64,000 bases of DNA from Rhodocyclaceae bacterium (GCA_016718525.1 JADKDD010000001.1:434001-498000); one strand, 5' to 3'; positions 16,115-25,772 are shown, numbered from the stretch's first letter. Notes: generated by a model from the sequence alone, not told the origin. Numbers and translations: made by a program.

Positions 16115-17683
16115 ATGCAAGCTCGATCATTTTTCCGTTGCGTCATCACCGTCATCCTGATGGCGACAATGGCATCCTATTTTGCCGGCACAAGTTACGC
16201 AGATGGTCTGCCGGATTTGGGAGATACCGCGCAAGCCGATTTGTCGCCGCACACGGAGCGCAAAATCGGTGAGGCGGTCATGGTCGAGATTCGCCTGTTT
16301 GACCCGAGTTACCTCGATGATCCCGAAGTGGCAAGTTACCTCAACCGTCTGGGAGGTCGGCTTGCGGCCAACGCCGATAACAGCCGGCAAGCGTTTGAGT
16401 TTTTTGCTTTGAGGGATTCAACACTGAACGCGTTTGCCATGCCCGGAGGATTTATTGGCGTGCACACCGGACTGATACTAGCTGCGCAGACCGAGTCCGA
16501 ACTGGCTGCCGTCCTTTCACATGAGATTTCACATGTGACGCAACACCATATTGCGCGATCAATTGCCAACCAAAGCCAGGGAGCGATCATTAATATGGTC
16601 GCTATGGCGCTTGCGATCCTCGCCTCGCGGAGTAATCCGGATGCCGCCATTGGCGCTGTTGTAGCGGGTCAAGCCGCCGGCATTCAAAGCCAATTGAGCT
16701 ATTCCCGCGATTTCGAGCGTGAAGCCGATCGTGTCGGGCTTGATCTGCTGGATCGATCCAATATGGATGTACGCGGCATGGGCAATTTTTTTGAGCGTTT
16801 GCAAAAATCGGGCCGCGTGTACGACAACAATGCGCCCAGTTACCTGCGCACACATCCGCTGACAACGGAGCGAATTGCCGATATGGGCAACCGAATCGTA
16901 GGGCGACCACAGCGGACCGTCGAAGACTCGTTGGACTTCTTGCTGGTTCGTGCAAAGCTTCGTTCGGAAGGCGGAACACCCGCTGAAGCGATACTCGACT
17001 TTAAGCAATTGCTAACGACCAACTTGCAGGGCAATGCACTGGCAGCTACGCATTATGGGTTGGCCCGTGCTCAATTGCGTGCCCGGGCATATCGCGAAGC
17101 AATGGAGGAAGTTGCCTGGATCCGGCGTGCGGAACAGCATCGGTTTACTTCGCCGATGATCGACACACTTTCTGCTGAAATCATGAGCGCGTCAGGAGAT
17201 ATTCGCGGAGCGTCAAAACTGCTTGCAGACACTCATATTCGGTTTCCGTTGGAGCGCGCAGTGACGTATCGTTTGATAGATTCCATGCTTGAGTTAAGGG
17301 AGAACGAGGCTGCGCTGCGTGTTATCAGTGACAACCTATTAAGTTTTCCGGGCGATGCTGAGTTGTACGAACGACAAGCAAAGACCTATGCGCGGCTTGG
17401 CAGGCGCGTGCAGGAGCATCGTGCGCAGGCAGAGGCTTATTACCTGTTGCATCAATTGCCGCTGGCTATTGAGCAATTGACCTTGGCGCAGACTTTGACC
17501 AAAAAAGACGGTGATGGTGATTATTACGAAAACTCTCAGGTCGACGCGCGAATACGTCAACTGAAGATTCAGGCTTGCGAGGAGGCAAAGTTGTTAGGCA
17601 ACGGGAATGCAGCCTATCGCCAACGTCATCCGATACCAGCGTTTTGCCGTTATTTCGACCGAGAAAATGACACCAATCAGTAA
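16115..17683 (+). CDS. M48-family periplasmic metalloprotease with TPR tail (BepA/YfgC-like)
   Basis: The 522-aa protein starts with a signal peptide (ATG 16115; a TTG at 16094 would extend it) and has the zinc motif HEISH at about residues 136-140, with the third ligand in FEREADRVGLDLL. A C-terminal half of TPR-like helices follows (LRARAYREAMEEV and others). BepA-type proteins act in the periplasm on outer-membrane assembly, both as a chaperone for LptD and as a protease. Its last 17 bp overlap the start of the CbbQ-like gene. Confidence 0.92.
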   Translation: MQARSFFRCVITVILMATMASYFAGTSYADGLPDLGDTAQADLSPHTERKIGEAVMVEIRLFDPSYLDDPEVASYLNRLGGRLAANADNSRQAFEFFALRDSTLNAFAMPGGFIGVHTGLILAAQTESELAAVLSHEISHVTQHHIARSIANQSQGAIINMVAMALAILASRSNPDAAIGAVVAGQAAGIQSQLSYSRDFEREADRVGLDLLDRSNMDVRGMGNFFERLQKSGRVYDNNAPSYLRTHPLTTERIADMGNRIVGRPQRTVEDSLDFLLVRAKLRSEGGTPAEAILDFKQLLTTNLQGNALAATHYGLARAQLRARAYREAMEEVAWIRRAEQHRFTSPMIDTLSAEIMSASGDIRGASKLLADTHIRFPLERAVTYRLIDSMLELRENEAALRVISDNLLSFPGDAELYERQAKTYARLGRRVQEHRAQAEAYYLLHQLPLAIEQLTLAQTLTKKDGDGDYYENSQVDARIRQLKIQACEEAKLLGNGNAAYRQRHPIPAFCRYFDRENDTNQ

Positions 17684-18494
17684 CCGAGTCCCGACATCGT
17701 CACCACCATTAATGACGATCCTCGAGCAGCCGTTCTATCAACCAACCGGTGACGAAATTGATGTTTTTGCGGCGTCAGCAAAATGCCGATTACCGGTCTT
17801 GCTCAAAGGCCCGACCGGCTGCGGCAAGACACGGTTTGTTGAACATATGGCCTGGCGATTGAATCGACCGCTGATTACGATTTCCTGCCACGACGATTTG
17901 ACCACTGCCGACCTGGTTGGTCGGTTTCTTATCATCGGTGCCGATACCGTCTGGGTTGATGGTCCACTGACCGCCGCCGTGCGTTCGGGCGCCATCTGTT
18001 ATCTGGACGAAATTGTTGAAGCGCGGAAAGATACCACCGTGGTCATTCATCCACTGACGGACTCGAGGCGCATGTTGCCAATTGAAAAGCGTGGCGAACT
18101 GGTCAAGGCGGCTGACGAGTTCATGCTGGTGGTCTCTTACAACCCGGGTTACCAGAGTGTAATGAAAGAGTTGAAGCAAAGCACACGGCAACGATTTGTG
18201 GCGCTTGAGTTTTCCTATCCGGAACCACAAGTGGAGGCGCAGATTGTGGGTATCGAGGGCGGTGTTGATGCGGAGACGGCACGTCGCCTTGTCAAACTCG
18301 GGGAGCTCACGCGCAACTTGAAGGGCCAGGGTCTGGACGAGGGCGCCAGTACCCGACTTTTGATTCATGCCGCCCAGATTATCGCGACCGGTATTCCGCC
18401 AATCATCGCCTGTACTTCTGCAGTGGCGCGCTCGTTAACTGATGAGGCGGAAATGACGCAAACACTTGACGATCTGGTGCTCGCTGTCTTTTAG
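17667..18494 (+). CDS. CbbQ/NirQ/NorQ-type MoxR AAA+ ATPase
   Basis: The 275-aa protein (alternative start 17712 gives 260 aa) has Walker A GPTGCGKT (48-55), FVEHMAWRLNRPL, Walker B ICYLDEI (110-116), a sensor-like SYNPGY and the CbbQ_C region. CbbQ/NorQ ATPases work with a VWA partner (CbbO/NorD) to remodel or insert metals into enzymes such as RuBisCO or NO reductase. The likely partner is the NorD-like protein at 21785-23833. Neither RuBisCO nor norCB genes are in the window, so the client is unknown. Confidence 0.92.
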   Translation: MTPISNRVPTSSPPLMTILEQPFYQPTGDEIDVFAASAKCRLPVLLKGPTGCGKTRFVEHMAWRLNRPLITISCHDDLTTADLVGRFLIIGADTVWVDGPLTAAVRSGAICYLDEIVEARKDTTVVIHPLTDSRRMLPIEKRGELVKAADEFMLVVSYNPGYQSVMKELKQSTRQRFVALEFSYPEPQVEAQIVGIEGGVDAETARRLVKLGELTRNLKGQGLDEGASTRLLIHAAQIIATGIPPIIACTSAVARSLTDEAEMTQTLDDLVLAVF

Positions 18495-18549
18495 TTGAAT
18501 CAGGTTGGCAGCGATTTTCACCTGCGAATGGTCCCGCCGCTGAGTTGCA

Positions 18550-19000
18550 TCACCGCCGGTTGTGATTCCCGGTGATCACTGCCAGGTAGACCTCACGCAG
18601 AAATAGGCTCAGTGCGCCAATCATTGCCAGCATCGACGCAATAAATAAACCCGCAATCTCACGCGAAATTTCCACTCCCAGCAGCGCGCCGAGAAACGAC
18701 CCGGCGACTACCATGCAAACCAACAATGCCGCTAGCACAGCCCCAAACATTGCGAAATAGATCAACCGACTGCGCCGCCGCAAGTGCTCCATTTCCTCGG
18801 CGCAACCTCCATTGACAATTCCATTAGAAGACAATTCCATTAGAAGCATCAATACGGTCCTGAACTACACGCCGGCGATCAACGATGCGACCCAGGCGGG
18901 TGTTCATTGCGTTAATCATGGTCGCCACGGCGGTCAGCAGAAAAACCGGCGCGATGGCAAGTTGGATGACGTGGCTTATATCAGCGAGTTGAGTTTGCAT
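18550..19000 (-). pseudogene. DUF2721 membrane protein gene, frameshifted by a 16-bp duplication
   Basis: The N-terminal half starts at the ATG at 19000 (MQTQLADISHVIQLAIAPVF, then LLTAVATMINAMNTRLGRIVDRRR) and stops at TAA 18826-18824 after 58 codons. The C-terminal half continues in another frame (LRRRSRLIYFAMFGAVLAAL, a LVCMVVAGSFLGALLG helix and FIASMLAMIGALSLFLREV) to 18550. Two direct 16-bp copies at 18814-18829 and 18830-18845 cause the shift; removing one restores a single 144-aa frame with the normal DUF2721 layout of three membrane helices. The function of the family is unknown. It could be phase-variable, a recent mutation or a sequencing error. Confidence 0.88.
18814..18845 (-). 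repeat. Perfect 16-bp tandem duplication inside the DUF2721 gene
   Basis: The plus strand carries GACAATTCCATTAGAA twice without a gap. As 16 is not a multiple of three, the second copy shifts the frame and creates a TAA at once. This is the signature of replication slippage. Confidence 0.97.
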
Positions 19001-19128
19001 CGACGGAGTTCAAATAGAATGATTTGAGATTCACTCTAGCATTATCGCTCGTGGTTACCGGTGCCGGGATGGGCCGATCATTGGCTCACGGTATCGGAAA
19101 CATATAACATCAAGTTAGGAACGCATCA

Positions 19129-20802
19129 ATGACAGATACCCTTTCAAGCGGACCGCGCCGGCGTTTTTGGGGTTGGGGCCACGCGGCCGACGAATTGTCT
19201 GTCTCGGAGCAGCAAAGCGTCAAGGCGACGCTCGCCGGACTTGGGGCAAGCGCGGCCGGTGTTTCAGCACCGCAAGAAGCGGATGTGTCATTGCGTCCCT
19301 CACGTGGCGCACCGCCCGCAACCTTACAAGCAATCTTATCCGGCTCGCACTACGATCGACTGACCCACAGCTATGGCAAGTCCTTCGCCGATCTGCTGCG
19401 TATGTGGCAACGCAAGGTACCGAATCCGCCGGACTGGGTCGCATTTCCAAAAGACGAGCAGGGCGTGGTGGACGTCCTTGATTGGGCATCACGGGCGAAC
19501 ATCGCCGTTATCCCGTTTGGTGGCGGCACCAGTGTTTGCGGTGGAGTTGAACCGGCAGTCGGTGAGAGTTATGCCGCCACAGTATCTTTGGACTTGCAAC
19601 ACCTCAATCGCGTGCTGGAAATCGACCCGATCAGTCGCGCCGCGCGAATACAAGCAGGAGCCTTTGGCCCCGATCTGGAAGCGCAGTTGAAGCCCCATGG
19701 CTTGACCATGCGGCATTACCCGCAGAGTTTTCAATTCTCAACCTTGGGCGGCTGGATAGCGACCCGCGCCGGCGGACACTACGCAACCTTGGCCACGCAC
19801 ATTGACGACATGGTGCAATCGACTCGAACGGTGACGCCAGCCGGCATCCTGCAAACCCGTCGCCTGCCGGCCAGTGGCGCCGGACCGGCACCGGATCGGC
19901 TGATAATCGGTTCCGAGGGAACCTGCGGCGTGATCACAGAAGCGTGGATGCGATTGCAAACGCGCCCACGTTTTCGCGCCGCTGCCAGCATCACTTTTTC
20001 AAGCATGGTGAAGGCCGTCGCGTGTGTGCGGGCGCTGGCTCAGTCGGGCCTGCATCCGACCAATTGCCGCTTACTCGATGCTGATGAAGTAGCCAATTTC
20101 CGGATTGGGGATTGCCGAAGTCCAACCTTGATGCTGGGCTTTGAGTCTGCCGATCATGTTGTCCGCCATTCAATGCTGCGGGCACTCGAAATCGTCGCCG
20201 AACACGGCGGAGTTTACGATGAGACGGCGGGAGGGGGTGACGATGGGTCGGCAACCGGTGCGCGCAGCGGTGCAGCCGGCGAGTGGCGCGACACCTTCAT
20301 TCGCATGCCCTATCTGCGCGATCCGATGCTTGGGCGAGGTGCGATTCTTGATACTTTTGAAACGGCAGTCACGTGGGACAAGTTCGACGCCTTTTATGCT
20401 GGCGTCAAGGACGGCATACATAGTGCAATCAGGCGAGCAACCGGCAGTCCCGGCATGGTGTCTTGTCGCTTTACCCATGTTTATGCTGACGGCGCTGCAC
20501 CCTACTTCACCTTTGCCGCATTGGGCAGCGCAAAGGCTGATCTGGATCAGTCGTTGCACGCGTGGTGCGAGATCAAGCGCGCGGCCAACGAATTGGTGAT
20601 CAGTCTCGGTGGCACCTCGACCCATCACCACGCTGTTGGGCGGGATCATCGTAGCGGCTATGAGCGTGAATCGGCACCGCTATTCCTTTCGGCGCTGGCG
20701 GCGTCGAAATCGGTACTCGATCCGCAGGGAGTCATGAATCCCGGTGTGTTGATAGATCCAATTGGTCGCAAGGTTGGTCTTTCCGGGGTGTTGGTGTCCT
20801 AG
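19129..20802 (+). CDS. FAD-linked oxidase of the alkylglycerone-phosphate synthase (AGPS) type
   Basis: The 557-aa flavoprotein has an FAD_binding_4 PP-loop (PFGGGTSVCGGVEP, about 129-142), a YPQSFQFSTLGGWIATRAGG block with the following HIDDMVQ, EGTCGVIT, and the GGTSTHHHAVGRDH motif. The triple histidine is the feature that places it near alkylglycerone-phosphate synthase and apart from glycolate or lactate oxidases. The C-terminus VLDPQGVMNPGVL is standard for the superfamily. It could make ether-lipid precursors, but many bacterial relatives have unknown substrates. It sits between the CbbQ-like ATPase and the orphan ABC ATPase. Confidence 0.85.
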   Translation: MTDTLSSGPRRRFWGWGHAADELSVSEQQSVKATLAGLGASAAGVSAPQEADVSLRPSRGAPPATLQAILSGSHYDRLTHSYGKSFADLLRMWQRKVPNPPDWVAFPKDEQGVVDVLDWASRANIAVIPFGGGTSVCGGVEPAVGESYAATVSLDLQHLNRVLEIDPISRAARIQAGAFGPDLEAQLKPHGLTMRHYPQSFQFSTLGGWIATRAGGHYATLATHIDDMVQSTRTVTPAGILQTRRLPASGAGPAPDRLIIGSEGTCGVITEAWMRLQTRPRFRAAASITFSSMVKAVACVRALAQSGLHPTNCRLLDADEVANFRIGDCRSPTLMLGFESADHVVRHSMLRALEIVAEHGGVYDETAGGGDDGSATGARSGAAGEWRDTFIRMPYLRDPMLGRGAILDTFETAVTWDKFDAFYAGVKDGIHSAIRRATGSPGMVSCRFTHVYADGAAPYFTFAALGSAKADLDQSLHAWCEIKRAANELVISLGGTSTHHHAVGRDHRSGYERESAPLFLSALAASKSVLDPQGVMNPGVLIDPIGRKVGLSGVLVS

Positions 20803-20888
20803 GAATTTCGGCGCCTGTGGCTCGGGATGATCAAGAGTTTACGTTTGAAGACTAAAAGTATTTCTTAACCAAGACAATCCAGGCAAAT

Positions 20889-21698
20889 ATGACGCAAAGC
20901 TCCGAAACATTGATAGAAATCGAAGACCTGCATTTTTCATTTGGTGATAAAAAGATCTTCAATGGCATTAATTTGCGTGTTCCGCGTGGCAAGGTGGTTG
21001 CAATCCTTGGCGTTGGCGGCTCGGGCAAGAGCACCCTGCTTCGATTGATTGGCGGACAGTTGCGGCCGCAACGAGGCAGCGTGAAAGTTTCAGGCAAGAT
21101 CATTCACGAACTGGATAGTGAAGGCCTCTATGCCATGCGGCGGGACCTCGGGCTGATGTTTCAGGCAGGCGGACTGTTCAGCGACATTTCCGTATTCGAG
21201 AATATTGCATTTCCGATGCGCGAGCTGACTGATATGCCGGAAGAGGTGATTCGCGATCTGGTGACAATGAAGCTGCAGGCAGTCGGCCTGCGCGGTGCTT
21301 CCCACCTGATGCCGAACGAGCTTTCGGGCGGAATGGCGCGAAGAGTTGCGCTGGCGAGGGCGATTGCCCTCGACCCGTTGCTGACAATGTATGACGAACC
21401 TTTCGCCGGACTGGATCCGATTTCTCTGAATATTATTGCGCTGCTGATCCGGCGCCTGAATGATGCGCTTGCCGCGACATCTATTGTGGTTACTTATGAC
21501 GTGTCGGAATCTCTGAAGGTGGTGGATTATGCCTACCTCATACATAAAGGCCTCGTCGCTGCCGAAGGCGCGCCGGCCGACTTGATCGTTTCCAAAGATC
21601 CGTTTGTGCAACAGTTTCTGCATGCACAACCGACGGGACCGGTCGAGTTTCATATGGAAAGCCCGCCTTATGGTGAGGACATGGGAATTGGTACCTGA
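20889..21698 (+). CDS. MlaF-like ABC transporter ATPase, orphan, switch histidine replaced
   Basis: The 269-aa ABC ATPase has Walker A GVGGSGKS (41-48), Q-loop MFQAGGLFSD, signature LSGGMARR (145-152), Walker B LLTMYDEP (164-171) and the MlaF-like tail PVEFHMESPPYGEDMG. The segment IVVTYDVSES has Tyr203 where ABC ATPases carry the catalytic H-loop histidine. MlaF normally works with MlaE, D, B and C in phospholipid transport, but none of these is adjacent. Reduced ATP hydrolysis is expected if the Tyr is real. Dispersed repeat copy B lies 41 bp after its stop. Confidence 0.88.
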   Translation: MTQSSETLIEIEDLHFSFGDKKIFNGINLRVPRGKVVAILGVGGSGKSTLLRLIGGQLRPQRGSVKVSGKIIHELDSEGLYAMRRDLGLMFQAGGLFSDISVFENIAFPMRELTDMPEEVIRDLVTMKLQAVGLRGASHLMPNELSGGMARRVALARAIALDPLLTMYDEPFAGLDPISLNIIALLIRRLNDALAATSIVVTYDVSESLKVVDYAYLIHKGLVAAEGAPADLIVSKDPFVQQFLHAQPTGPVEFHMESPPYGEDMGIGT

Positions 21699-21739
21699 AT
21701 GCATATCGGCAGTCATGCTTTCAGCAAATTCACTCGCCC

Positions 21740-21766
21740 GACGGCGTCCTGCCAGCACCAACTGAC
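21740..21766 (+). repeat. 27-bp dispersed repeat, copy B
   Basis: A near-consensus copy: GACGGCGT, seven variable bases, then CAGCACCAACTGAC. It fills the gap between the MlaF-like gene and the NorD-like gene, ending 18 bp before the latter's ATG. Confidence 0.9.
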
Positions 21767-21784
21767 AAATCAACCAAGTCCCTG

Positions 21785-23833
21785 ATGGCTAGTCGTCGCC
21801 TTTTTGCCGAGGAGTTGGTAGTAAGGCTTGACGCCATCCTGTTCGCCTCGCCCTCGCATCGGGCGTTAAACCGTGCAGCAGTGCTGCTTGAGCCGCTTTC
21901 TCGCGGGCAGCAGGATTTGGTTCTGCAATGGGCGCGGGTGGCGGCAATCACCGATGCGGAATTGGCGCATCAGGTATGCGCGGCAGCGGCGCGCGTTTTT
22001 GAGCTGACCGACGAAGCAGGATTTGTCGCATGGCTCAAACGTGGCTTGGCGGATTTCGATGCGCACGGCCCGGCTGTGGCGCGGCAGCGCCTGGATGATG
22101 TTGAAGGTTTTGTTGCCGAATATTCTGGTTGCGCTGGAGTGGTCTTTGTGGACGTGGAGCCGCAAATTGCGCGCTTCTTGTTCGCGCTGGGTGGCCATGA
22201 ATTGCAGATCAAAGCCAGCCACGTCGCGTGGACCGACACTGAATCGGTCTATCTGCCTGCACGTATTGAGACCATGATGGGGCCTGGCGCCAATTGGCAG
22301 CTCTACAAGGCAATTGCGGTGTTGTTGTGGGCGCAAATACGCTATGGAACCTTTACCCTAGACATCGAAGCGCAGGTGAGTTTGTGGGATGATCCAGCGC
22401 AGGGTTTGCATTGGCTTGCAGCACTGGAAGCCGTACGCCACGAGAATTTGCTGGCCCATGAATTGCCCGGCCTCGCCGCTGAAATCGCTGCAATCAGAGG
22501 CCCGTGGCCGGATGACCTCAAGCAAGCGGCGAGTCTGCTGGATACCAATTCAACGGTCGCTGACAGTCTGCGTATTCTCGACGGATTGCGACTAAGCAGC
22601 CGGCCTCCGCCCAAACTACCGCACCTCGGCGTGCTCGATCCGGCAGCAGTAATAAAAGTTCGTCTGGAAAAAATTCAGCAACCGATGCGCGTTGAACGCG
22701 TGGCGTCAAATACCCTGCGGGGCTTGGGCGGCGTGGGGCAGGGCGATGACAGCTTCGCACCACTCGCCACGGATTTGGCGGCTGACGATGGCAATGTCGC
22801 CGGTGGCGTAAGTGACGACCATGAATCCACGCCAAAAGCTGCAGATGCGCCGCAGAGCGAACTGCGGTCAGGGAACGCGCAATCTGCGGGAGAGGGCGTT
22901 TGGCAGCCTGTTTCTGCCGATGCCGGTACGGAACCGACGGTTGCTGCGCAGTTGGCGAAGCCTGACCATCTTTACGACGAATGGGACTACCACCGGCAAG
23001 CCTATCGGAGACAGTGGTGCCGTTTGTATGCGCATGATGGGGAACCCGGTGAGGCCAATTACGTCCGCGAAATACGTCGTCGCCACGCCCCGCAGATCCG
23101 TCGGATTCGTCGACGGTTTGAGGCGCTACGCGGCGAGGATGAAATTTTGCGGCATCAGCCTGATGGCGATGAAGTTGATCTGGACAGTTTTGTTGATGCA
23201 CTTGCAGATCTGCGGTTGGGGGCTGAATTGACTCCGCGCCTGTTCTGCCGCCGCCAACGCACCGAGCGATCACTGGCGGTGATGTTCATGGTTGATATGA
23301 GCGGTTCGACCAAAGGCTGGGTGAATGACGCCGAGCGCGAGGCCTTGGTCATGCTGTGCGAAGCCTTTGAGGCCCTGGACGATCGCTACGCGATCTACGG
23401 TTTCTCGGGTTGGACACGGACACAATGCGACATTTATCGCATCAAAACGTTCGATGATTCCTATGACGATAGCGTCCGCGCGCGCATCAGCGGGATTGAA
23501 GCGAAGGACTACACACGCATGGGTGTCGCGATCCGGCACCTGTCAAAACTGCTCAATGCGGAGAATGCGCGGCACAAATTGTTGGTGATTTTGTCTGATG
23601 GTCGCCCCGACGATTTTGGTGATGAGTATCGAGGTCATTACGGTATCGAAGACACCCGCCGCGCGCTTCAAGAAGCTCGCTACGCTGGTATCCGACCCTA
23701 TTGCGTCACCATTGACCGGCATGGCGCTGATTACCTCAAGCGACTTTACGGCGAGGCCAGCTATTCCGTATTAGCCGATGTGACCAAATTGCCGCTAAGG
23801 CTTGCTGAGGTCTATCGCAGGCTGACTAGCTGA
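21785..23833 (+). CDS. NorD/CbbO-like VWA-domain protein
   Basis: The 682-aa protein ends in a von Willebrand A domain with a MIDAS site DMSGS at about residue 503 and the later Thr/Asp elements (DYTRMGVAIRHL, LVILSDGRPDDF). Before it is a basic linker rich in Arg (EIRRRHAPQIRRIRRRFEAL), as in NorD and CbbO. The N-terminal 300 residues are divergent. Such proteins act with a MoxR AAA+ ATPase, here most likely the CbbQ-like protein at 17667. The last 39 bp overlap the 3' end of the antiporter gene on the other strand. Confidence 0.88.
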   Translation: MASRRLFAEELVVRLDAILFASPSHRALNRAAVLLEPLSRGQQDLVLQWARVAAITDAELAHQVCAAAARVFELTDEAGFVAWLKRGLADFDAHGPAVARQRLDDVEGFVAEYSGCAGVVFVDVEPQIARFLFALGGHELQIKASHVAWTDTESVYLPARIETMMGPGANWQLYKAIAVLLWAQIRYGTFTLDIEAQVSLWDDPAQGLHWLAALEAVRHENLLAHELPGLAAEIAAIRGPWPDDLKQAASLLDTNSTVADSLRILDGLRLSSRPPPKLPHLGVLDPAAVIKVRLEKIQQPMRVERVASNTLRGLGGVGQGDDSFAPLATDLAADDGNVAGGVSDDHESTPKAADAPQSELRSGNAQSAGEGVWQPVSADAGTEPTVAAQLAKPDHLYDEWDYHRQAYRRQWCRLYAHDGEPGEANYVREIRRRHAPQIRRIRRRFEALRGEDEILRHQPDGDEVDLDSFVDALADLRLGAELTPRLFCRRQRTERSLAVMFMVDMSGSTKGWVNDAEREALVMLCEAFEALDDRYAIYGFSGWTRTQCDIYRIKTFDDSYDDSVRARISGIEAKDYTRMGVAIRHLSKLLNAENARHKLLVILSDGRPDDFGDEYRGHYGIEDTRRALQEARYAGIRPYCVTIDRHGADYLKRLYGEASYSVLADVTKLPLRLAEVYRRLTS

Positions 23834-25624
23834 CAGGGATGCGTCTGCAGATTGCGTGGTCTTCTGCCCGATTTCAGTATCCGCTTCAAAGAGTTCCTCA
23901 AGCTCGCGTCCAGCGGCTTGCGCGGTCTGGATCAGCAGTGCTTCATCCCGATTCACCGCATATTGGGTTTCGATCAAGCGATTGTCGTATTCAGCAAAGG
24001 TGCTGGTGGTGCGCTTAGCGAGCGTTGCATCCAGCCCCAGTTCCTGCAGGACGGCACCGCCCAAATCAACGCTCGAAGCAAATGTTTCGCGCGTTATATG
24101 CGTCACCCCAAGATCGCGCAAGCGGAAATAGTGAAAGCGATTGCGTGCCCGGGCGTAAATTTTCAGGTGCGGAAAGTGTTTGCGAACCATCGCAGCAGTC
24201 TTGAGTGAGCCTTCTATATCATCAATCGCCAGGACAAAGACTTCGGCATGTTCCGCACCCGCCGCACGCAGCAGATCCAATCGCGAGGCATCGCCGAAAT
24301 GCACGCGATTACCAAAACGACGAACGAAATCGACCTGTTCGAAACTGGATTCAAGGACGGTTGACGGTATTTTTCGCATCCGCAGTAACCTCGCAATGAT
24401 TTGCCCGAAACGACCGAAGCCGGCGATGATCACGCGATGATCCGTTGGCTTGATTTCATCAAACGGCCGGCTTGCCGTCTGGTCCAGAGCCGGCGCAATC
24501 CAACGTTCGTGGGTGCCAAGAAACAGCGGGGTCAATGCCATTGACAAGGTGACTACCATCGCCAATAAGTCCGCCGTTTCGCGATCCATCAGCTGCTGAC
24601 CAGCAGCCAAAGTCAGCAGGACGAAGGCAAATTCACCGCCTTGAGAAAGATACAGTCCGAAACGCCTGGCTGCGGCGTATTCCATGCCGGAGAAGCGGCC
24701 AAGCGCAAATAAAACAGTCGCCTTGATCATAATCAGCCCAACCGCAAGACCGATCACCAGCACCGGCTGTGTGCCGACCAGCCCGAGATTGGCCGACATT
24801 CCCACCGCGACAAAAAACAATCCGAGCAAAACACCCTTGAATGGCTCAATGTTGGCCTCCAGTTCGTGGCGGTATTCAGAGTCTGCGAGCAGCACACCTG
24901 CCAGGAATGCACCAAGCGACATGCTCAGTCCTGCGCTCTCCATACCCCACGACATCGCTACCACGATGAGCAGGGTGGCCATCACCAACAATTCGTGGCT
25001 ATCGGTCATCGCCACGCGGCGCAACAGAAAGCGCAGGACAGGGCGCCCGCATAGGACCACCGCAATCACTGCGGTGACCGACAGCCAAGCCGGCGGTCGT
25101 TGACTCGCCTCAGCCAAGGGCGACAGCAGAGGAAAGATTGCCAACAAGGGAATCACCGCCAAGTCCTGAAACAGCAGTACGGCGAATCCGTCGCGGCCAT
25201 AGCGTGAGGTGAGCTGCTTCTTTTCTGCCAACATTTGCAACACGAATGCCGTCGATGACATCGACAGCGCCAGCCCGGTAATCAGGGCGGGCAAGGGTGC
25301 AAGGCCGAAGGCCCAAGCGAACAGTGAGATGACGATTGTGGTTACCGCCACCTGCGCGCCGCCCAGCCCGAACACCACCCGCCGCAAGACCCAAAGCCGC
25401 GCCGGTTGTAGCTCCAACCCGATAATGAAGAGTAGGAGTACCACGCCAAATTCGGTAGCGTGCATGATGGTTACCGGGTCTTCGAGCAACGACAATCCCC
25501 ACGGACCAATCACCACACCGGCGACCAGGTACCCCATAACTGATGCCAACCCAAACCATTTGAGCAGCGGTACGGCGATTACCGCGGCGGAAAGTAGGAC
25601 GACGACTTGGGTGATGGGTGTCAT
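23795..25624 (-). CDS. Monovalent cation:proton antiporter with TrkA-N domain (KefB/KefC-like)
   Basis: It is 609 aa from the ATG at 25624; the upstream 23 codons in frame lack hydrophobic or family features. The N-terminal two thirds are a CPA2 antiporter of about 12 membrane helices (VVLLLFIIGLELQPARLW, GFAVLLFQDLAVIPLL, LSQGGEFAFVLL). A cytoplasmic TrkA-N/RCK nucleotide-binding domain follows (VIIAGFGRFGQIIARLL, HFGDASRLDLL). It probably exports K+ in exchange for protons. Glutathione control as in E. coli KefC cannot be judged. No ancillary kefF/kefG gene is nearby. Confidence 0.93.
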   Translation of the reverse strand: MTPITQVVVLLSAAVIAVPLLKWFGLASVMGYLVAGVVIGPWGLSLLEDPVTIMHATEFGVVLLLFIIGLELQPARLWVLRRVVFGLGGAQVAVTTIVISLFAWAFGLAPLPALITGLALSMSSTAFVLQMLAEKKQLTSRYGRDGFAVLLFQDLAVIPLLAIFPLLSPLAEASQRPPAWLSVTAVIAVVLCGRPVLRFLLRRVAMTDSHELLVMATLLIVVAMSWGMESAGLSMSLGAFLAGVLLADSEYRHELEANIEPFKGVLLGLFFVAVGMSANLGLVGTQPVLVIGLAVGLIMIKATVLFALGRFSGMEYAAARRFGLYLSQGGEFAFVLLTLAAGQQLMDRETADLLAMVVTLSMALTPLFLGTHERWIAPALDQTASRPFDEIKPTDHRVIIAGFGRFGQIIARLLRMRKIPSTVLESSFEQVDFVRRFGNRVHFGDASRLDLLRAAGAEHAEVFVLAIDDIEGSLKTAAMVRKHFPHLKIYARARNRFHYFRLRDLGVTHITRETFASSVDLGGAVLQELGLDATLAKRTTSTFAEYDNRLIETQYAVNRDEALLIQTAQAAGRELEELFEADTEIGQKTTQSADASLSASQPAIDLSKP

Positions 25625-25772
25625 GGCACTCGCCTGGCAGGCTGGGGTGTTGATGATGGCACAGCTAGCTGCCGTAAGTTGCACGACGGACACAAATCAT
25701 GGCGGGGAGTGCTCGACGGCAATGGATGCCCGAGCGCCCCAGCCGACGATTCAGGAAGTCAGATTCAACGTG

